Below are positions 60,102 to 64,000 of a DNA stretch of 64,000 nt, piece by piece. Each line of letters opens with the position of its first letter. The first letter of the stretch is position 1. The notes below the pieces were generated by a model. That model worked only from the letters and a program-made list of their open reading frames with translations, had not been told where the DNA came from and ran no database searches. Made by a program: the position numbers and the translations under genes. The stretch lies in NCBI GenBank assembly GCA_003222675.1, contig QHWT01000055.1, positions 164,287-228,286 on the forward strand. The letters run 5' to 3'. Source of the stretch: Acidobacteriota bacterium (lineage in GTDB: Bacteria; Acidobacteriota; Vicinamibacteria; Vicinamibacterales; 2-12-FULL-66-21).

Positions 60102-61754
60102 ATGCAAATCATCGCCCGTCCGACCGTCCATCCCGTGATCGTCATCGGCAGCGGCGCGTCCGGCGGCATGGCCGCCTGGAACCTGACCCGTCAGGGGATC
60201 GACGTGCTGCTGCTCGATGCGGGAGAGAAATTCGACCGCACAAAGTACTGGACGCACGTGCAGCCCTGGGAGGCGAGAGAACGCGGCATGCGCGGCGAGC
60301 GTCCGCCGCAGTTCTTCCTCGACACGAAGGAGCAGCCGTACCTGACTCCCGACGGCCGTCCCTTCGATTTGACGCGCGTGTGGGGGCACGGCGGCAAGAC
60401 GAATGTCTGGGGACGCGTCAGCCTGCGCTATTCCGACATCGATCTGAAAGCGGCGGATCGCGACGGCTGGGAAATTCCGTGGCCGATCTCGTACGCGGAC
60501 ATCGCGCCGTATTACGACCGCGTCGAGCAGCGCATTGGGGTCTGCGGTGGCACGGACGATTCCGACGTGCTGCCGGGCAGCAAATTCCTCCAGCCGCCGC
60601 CTGCGCCGCGCTGCGGTGAACGGCTCCTGCAGAAAGCGATGGGCAAGCTGGCCATCCCCGTCGTCGCGGGACGCCGCGCCAACATGACGCGCGTCACAAA
60701 TGGCTTTCCTCCATGCCATTACTGCGGCAACTGCGGCGCGGGCTGCGACACCGCATCGTTCTTCTGCTCGGCCGATCATCTCCTGCCGTTTGCCTTGAAG
60801 ACCGGGCATCTCGAGATCCGATCGAATTCGGTGGCAGCGCGGATTCTGACCGACGAGAACGGTCTCGCAAAGGGCGTCCAGTATTTCGATCGGCAGACCG
60901 GGGAAGAGCGACAGGCCCTCGCCAAGGTCGTTATCGTCGGCGCGAGCTGCGTGGACTCGACGCGCCTCCTGCTCAACTCGACGTCGGAGCGGCATCCAAA
61001 CGGCCTCGGCAACGGTTCTGACGTCATCGGGCGATATCTCTGCGAGCAGATACGGCTGAACGTTACGGGCTATCTTCCCGCGCTCGTCGGCACGCCGACG
61101 CGCAACGATCGCGGTATCGGGGGCGAGCACATCTACATGCCGCGCTTCAACCATCGTCCCGGCCGGGGCCGGGATTACCTGCGGGGTTTCGGCGCGCAGT
61201 TCTGGAACACCGGCGCGAGCGCGTCGGGCGCGCATTACGGCTCCGAGCGGGTTCCGGGATTCGGCGCGGCGCTGAAGAAGGAGATCAAGCGGCGGCATCC
61301 TGCCTGGTTCGAGATTCATCCGTTCGGCGAGGCGCTCCCGTACGCGCACAATCGAATCACCGTCGATCCCTCGCGTGTCGACAAATACGGCGTGCCGCTG
61401 CTGAAGATCGACTATCAGGTTGGCGAGAACGAGCGGAAGATGACCGAACACATGGCCGATACCGTTGAAGAAATCGTCAAGGCGGCGGGCGGCGTGCTCG
61501 TCAACTATCGCCGTGGCGCTCGCGACGCGAACGGCTCGGCGATCCACGAACACGGAACTTGCCGGATGGGGGCGGACCCGAAGCGATCCGCGCTGAACGC
61601 ATTCAACCAGATGCACGAGGTGAAGAATGTGTTCGTGGTCGATGGATCCGCATTTCCGACCGCAACCGAGAAGAACCCGACGTTGACCATCCTCGCGCTG
61701 TCCTGGCGCGCGACCGATCACCTCGCAGAGGAGATCAAACGTGGCAACCTTTAA
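60102..61754 (+). CDS. GMC-family FAD-dependent oxidoreductase
   Basis: 550 residues from the ATG at 60102. The FAD-binding motif is [15 protein letters not shown], the GMC segment is [16 protein letters not shown], and the C-terminus has [13 protein letters not shown] and [18 protein letters not shown], the GMC_oxred_C signature. [11 protein letters not shown] is a Cys-rich insert like that in gluconate/fructose dehydrogenases with a cytochrome partner. No signal peptide is seen; export may be by hitch-hiking with the Tat-exported subunit 3 encoded next. It probably oxidises a sugar or sugar acid in the periplasm. Confidence 0.9.
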   Translation: MQIIARPTVHPVIVIGSGASGGMAAWNLTRQGIDVLLLDAGEKFDRTKYWTHVQPWEARERGMRGERPPQFFLDTKEQPYLTPDGRPFDLTRVWGHGGKTNVWGRVSLRYSDIDLKAADRDGWEIPWPISYADIAPYYDRVEQRIGVCGGTDDSDVLPGSKFLQPPPAPRCGERLLQKAMGKLAIPVVAGRRANMTRVTNGFPPCHYCGNCGAGCDTASFFCSADHLLPFALKTGHLEIRSNSVAARILTDENGLAKGVQYFDRQTGEERQALAKVVIVGASCVDSTRLLLNSTSERHPNGLGNGSDVIGRYLCEQIRLNVTGYLPALVGTPTRNDRGIGGEHIYMPRFNHRPGRGRDYLRGFGAQFWNTGASASGAHYGSERVPGFGAALKKEIKRRHPAWFEIHPFGEALPYAHNRITVDPSRVDKYGVPLLKIDYQVGENERKMTEHMADTVEEIVKAAGGVLVNYRRGARDANGSAIHEHGTCRMGADPKRSALNAFNQMHEVKNVFVVDGSAFPTATEKNPTLTILALSWRATDHLAEEIKRGNL

Positions 61755-62457
61755 TGCAGATCTGAATCGCCGCGAGGCGCTCCGAAGGCTGGCGATCGGC
61801 GCGGTTGGTGCGGCGACGTCGCCGATGTGGCCGGACTCGCTTATTGCTCTGGCGCGCGAGCACGCGCAGACGCATGCCGCCAGCGGCGCAATCGCAGCAC
61901 CGCAATGGTCGCCAAAGGTTCTGTCGACACATCAGAACGACACGGTTGTCGCGCTGGCGGAGCTGATCATCCCGGAGACAGACACGCCCGGCGCGAAGGC
62001 CGCGAACGTGAACAGGTTCATCGACTGGGTGCTGTTCGAAGCACTGCCCGCGGACCGTGAGAAATTCATGAGCGGTCTGACCTGGATCGACGAGCGGAGC
62101 ACGGCTCGTTATCAGAAGGATTTCATGTCGGCGAGCGGAGAGCAGCAGACGGCGCTCCTCGTACCTTTCGCTGATGAAACGAATCACGCTGCGGACGCGA
62201 ACGAGCGAAAGCGAGTGAGCCACGCGAGCGGAGCGGGGCCTGGGGCCCCCGCGAGCGAGCGTGTAGGGGGGACCGGCGGGGCGAAGCCCCCCGGACTAGA
62301 AGACGCGACCGGCGTCACCTTCTTCCAGGCGATCAAGTCGATGACGATCAGCGGCTACTATTCAACCCAAATCGGCCTACAACAGGAGCTCGGCGACGAC
62401 GGGGTCATGGTCAACGGGGTCTTCAAAGGCTGCGACCATCCGGAACATCAGGCGTGA
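61741..62457 (+). CDS. Gluconate 2-dehydrogenase subunit 3-like protein with repeat insertion
   Basis: 238 residues from a GTG overlapping the GMC stop by 14 bp. The N-terminus is a twin-arginine signal ([17 protein letters not shown]) and [31 protein letters not shown] matches the subunit 3 family, which partners GMC dehydrogenases and carries them across the membrane. Between ETNHAADA and [11 protein letters not shown] the protein has about 36 Gly/Pro/Arg-rich residues with no counterpart expected in the family. They are encoded by a GC-rich palindromic insertion (62196-62302) that keeps the frame open. Confidence 0.85.
   Translation: MATFNADLNRREALRRLAIGAVGAATSPMWPDSLIALAREHAQTHAASGAIAAPQWSPKVLSTHQNDTVVALAELIIPETDTPGAKAANVNRFIDWVLFEALPADREKFMSGLTWIDERSTARYQKDFMSASGEQQTALLVPFADETNHAADANERKRVSHASGAGPGAPASERVGGTGGAKPPGLEDATGVTFFQAIKSMTISGYYSTQIGLQQELGDDGVMVNGVFKGCDHPEHQA
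62196..62302. repeat. GC-rich palindromic element inserted in frame in a coding gene
   Basis: The stretch holds GGGGCC-T-GGGGCCCCC and CGGGGC-GAA-GCCCCCCG hairpins together with GCGAGCG-type tandem words, and is much richer in G+C than its surroundings. It codes for a Ser/Gly/Pro/Ala-rich segment. The flanking protein sequence on both sides fits the family, so the element looks inserted without breaking the frame, as Rickettsia palindromic elements do. Confidence 0.7.
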
Positions 62458-62492
62458 TCCGGGAGGCGGGGTGCGGGATGCGGAAGGACAAG

Positions 62493-63416
62493 ATGCTGAA
62501 TCACGAAGTTCGTTCAATGACGCGGCGCGAGTGGCTGCAGTTGACGGCGATGGGTGCGGTCGGGACGGCGACACTGCCGTCGCTGTTCGCACAGGGCAAG
62601 CGGCCGCTCGGCGTGCAGCTCTATACCGTGCGCGACAGGCTCGGAGCGGACGCGGATGCGACGCTGCAGGCAATCGCGTCCATCGGATACAAGGAGGTCG
62701 AGCTCCTGCGCGCGCACGCCGCGAGGATCGCGCCGCTCGCGAAGGCGCACGGGCTGGACTGCGTCAGCATGCACATCGAGCCTCCGCTCGTCACCGGAAA
62801 CTGGGATCCGTGGGCCGATGCCGTGAAGCCCGAGGACCGGTCCACGCTCGAGCGGGCGCTGGATGAAGCGAAGTCGTACGGCGCGCAATACGCAGTGGTG
62901 AGCTATCTGATGCCCTCGGAACGCGGCGGCGGCGAGGCGTTCTTCGAGAAGTTCGCCGACCAGCTGAATCGCGCGGGGGAAGCCGGAAAGAAGGCGGGCG
63001 TGCAAATCGGCTATCACAACCACGGATTCGAATTCGAGCCGCTGCCCGACGGTCGGCGTCCGCTCGACGTGCTCGTCTCGCACACCGATCCGTCGCTGGT
63101 TCGATTCGAGCTCGACGTGTTCTGGGTCGGGATCACCGGAGCGAGTCCGGTCGATCTCCTCACGCAGTACAAAGGGCGCGTCGCGCTCGTGCATTTGAAG
63201 GACAAGGCCAAGGAAGCGGCGCGCACGACCGACGAAAGGCAGGTGCCGGCGGAGATGTTCAAGGAAGTGGGCAGCGGCTCGCTCGATTTCCGCGCGATCC
63301 TCAAGGCCGCCGACGCGGCGGGCGTGGAGCACTATTTCGTCGAACAGGATCACACGCCCGGCGATCCGATTGCGAGCCTGCGCAAGAGCTACGAGTACCT
63401 GCAGAGTATCGCGTGA
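62493..63416 (+). CDS. Xylose-isomerase-like TIM-barrel sugar epimerase/isomerase, exported
   Basis: About 307 residues from the ATG at 62493, chosen for its GGAAGGA ribosome site; an ATG at 62517 directly starts the twin-arginine signal MTRREWLQLTAMG. GVQLYTVRDRLGADADATLQ begins the AP-endonuclease-2-type barrel. GYHNHGFEF, FELDVFWVGITGA and VHLKDK carry the His/Glu/Asp metal ligands, and HYFVEQDHTPGD ends the barrel. Exported members of this family are frequent beside GMC oxidoreductases and may act on oxidised sugars. It follows the subunit 3 gene by about 35 bp. Confidence 0.87.
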   Translation: MLNHEVRSMTRREWLQLTAMGAVGTATLPSLFAQGKRPLGVQLYTVRDRLGADADATLQAIASIGYKEVELLRAHAARIAPLAKAHGLDCVSMHIEPPLVTGNWDPWADAVKPEDRSTLERALDEAKSYGAQYAVVSYLMPSERGGGEAFFEKFADQLNRAGEAGKKAGVQIGYHNHGFEFEPLPDGRRPLDVLVSHTDPSLVRFELDVFWVGITGASPVDLLTQYKGRVALVHLKDKAKEAARTTDERQVPAEMFKEVGSGSLDFRAILKAADAAGVEHYFVEQDHTPGDPIASLRKSYEYLQSIA

Positions 63417-63420
63417 GAGG

Positions 63421-63610
63421 TCGACAATCGCCAATCCCTGATCCCTAATCCGAGATCCCTGATCCTCAATCGGCAATCCCGAATCCCTAATCCGAATCCC
63501 TAATCGCATCCGCGATGCGATGGGGCGGGATTGGATTCGGGATAAGGATGCGGGATTCGAGATTGACGATTGAGGATCAGGGATTCCGGATCAGGGATCT
63601 GGGGATGAAC
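63421..63610. repeat. 190-bp inverted array of AATCCCTAATCC / GGGATTGAGGAT words
   Basis: The left half repeats AATCCCTAATCC-like words, the right half their complement. GATCCCTGATCCTCAATCG (63454-63472) is matched by its reverse complement at 63567-63585 at 18 of 19 positions. The centre is a perfect hairpin ATCGCATC-CGC-GATGCGAT (63503-63521). It fills the gap between convergent genes. The same words occur at 47072-47136. Confidence 0.85.
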
Positions 63611-63613
63611 GAT

Positions 63614-64000
63614 TCACATGCCTAGTAGCCGCGCGGCGTTGTCGTGATACACCTTGCGCAGGATCGTGTCGGACAGCCCGAGGCCATAAATCCGCCAGCG
63701 GCCCTGCGGCGGCGTTGGCGCCGGCGCATAGTCGAAATATTCGTCTTCGGTCTCCAGGAAACGGAAGTAGATTCCGTAGAGCGCTTCACCGAAAATCTGC
63801 TGCGGCGTCTCGGTGCCGTGCGGTACTGCATCCGTACCGAACAGCACGCGATCCTGGTAGCGATCGAAGAACCGTCGAGACCCGCGCGGCTGACGCCCGA
63901 GCTCTCCGATGCGCGCGGCTGTCTCGACGAACATGTTCGGGTACTTGTCGAGGCACTCCGACACGAAGCCGAGGTTCTCCGCATTGTTGCCTACGTGCAG
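63614..64000 (-). CDS. Amidohydrolase family 2 protein, C-terminal part (continues past window)
   Basis: The frame is open to base 64000, reading HVGNNAENLGFVSECL then FVETAARIGELG and DRVLFGTDAVPHG. The Asp in LFGTDA is the metal-binding residue of the amidohydrolase_2 (decarboxylase-like) TIM barrel, and ETEDEYFDYAP and VYHDNAARLLGM are the usual tail. The start is outside the window. The family includes aminocarboxymuconate-semialdehyde-decarboxylase-like enzymes and hydrolases of cyclic or phenolic acids; the substrate is not readable. It is convergent with the isomerase operon. Confidence 0.85.
   Translation of the reverse strand: MHVGNNAENLGFVSECLDKYPNMFVETAARIGELGRQPRGSRRFFDRYQDRVLFGTDAVPHGTETPQQIFGEALYGIYFRFLETEDEYFDYAPAPTPPQGRWRIYGLGLSDTILRKVYHDNAARLLGM

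Overview
This is a high-G+C chromosomal window, coding on both strands, with many GTG/TTG starts and ATGA/GTGA stop-start overlaps. Several genes point to an Acidobacteriota member, probably of the Vicinamibacteria type. These are two giant TonB-dependent receptors with N-terminal carboxypeptidase-regulatory domains, an ADOP/MacB-type permease with duplicated FtsX modules, a GWxTD protein, a sulfatase-like/TPR fusion, a sortilin-like beta-propeller protein and a GMC oxidoreductase with its Tat-exported subunit 3. The taxonomic call is inference. I saw no rRNA, tRNA, CRISPR array, insertion sequence or phage gene.

Layout. 0-10.7 kb: a PAS-repeat hybrid kinase cut by the window start; a Mut7-C RNase-like protein; a sulfite oxidase - cytochrome c - TPR operon; a palindromic repeat island; a metallo-beta-lactamase-fold hydrolase; and a divergent sensor kinase/sigma54 response regulator pair. 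10.7-27.0 kb: a strictly co-oriented run of 17 genes, the most interesting part of the window. It holds a dehydratase, ACP, nitroreductase, AcpS, a DUF1571/LolA-like secreted protein, two ketosynthases, a thioester-reductase-like SDR, a second hotdog protein, a radical SAM enzyme, an ABC exporter, a tandem GT28-type glycosyltransferase, a polysaccharide deacetylase, a HAD phosphatase, a class III aminotransferase and a CapK/PaaK-like adenylating enzyme. A textbook sigma54 -24/-12 element sits just before the first gene and just after the sigma54 activator gene. 27-43 kb: a GWxTD protein, the sulfatase-like/TPR protein, a TonB receptor, a lipoprotein hydrolase with an orphan antitoxin remnant, a Kelch oxidase, a PilZ protein, an SMP-30 lactonase, the ADOP permease, a decayed Ig-repeat gene and small exported proteins. 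43-48 kb: surface-glycan glycosyltransferases (GT2-GT4 fusion, GT4) and a bacterial homologue of plant reversibly glycosylated polypeptide (GT75). 48-64 kb: a GH42 beta-galactosidase remnant behind a second TonB receptor, divergent from a LuxR regulator/propeller histidine kinase pair; then the sortilin-like protein, a GMC oxidoreductase operon, a sugar-phosphate-isomerase-like protein and a partial amidohydrolase.

How the genes may work together. The 10.9-27 kb operon looks like a complete route to an exported, glycosylated lipid or polyene-like product. The KS pair, ACP, AcpS and dehydratases would build an acyl chain. The SDR could release it reductively, and the aminotransferase could aminate it. 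The GT28 protein and deacetylase could attach and trim a sugar, and the ABC exporter plus the LolA-like protein could move the product outward. Expression would be gated by the adjacent two-component system through sigma54. This reading is inference from gene content; no product can be read from the DNA.
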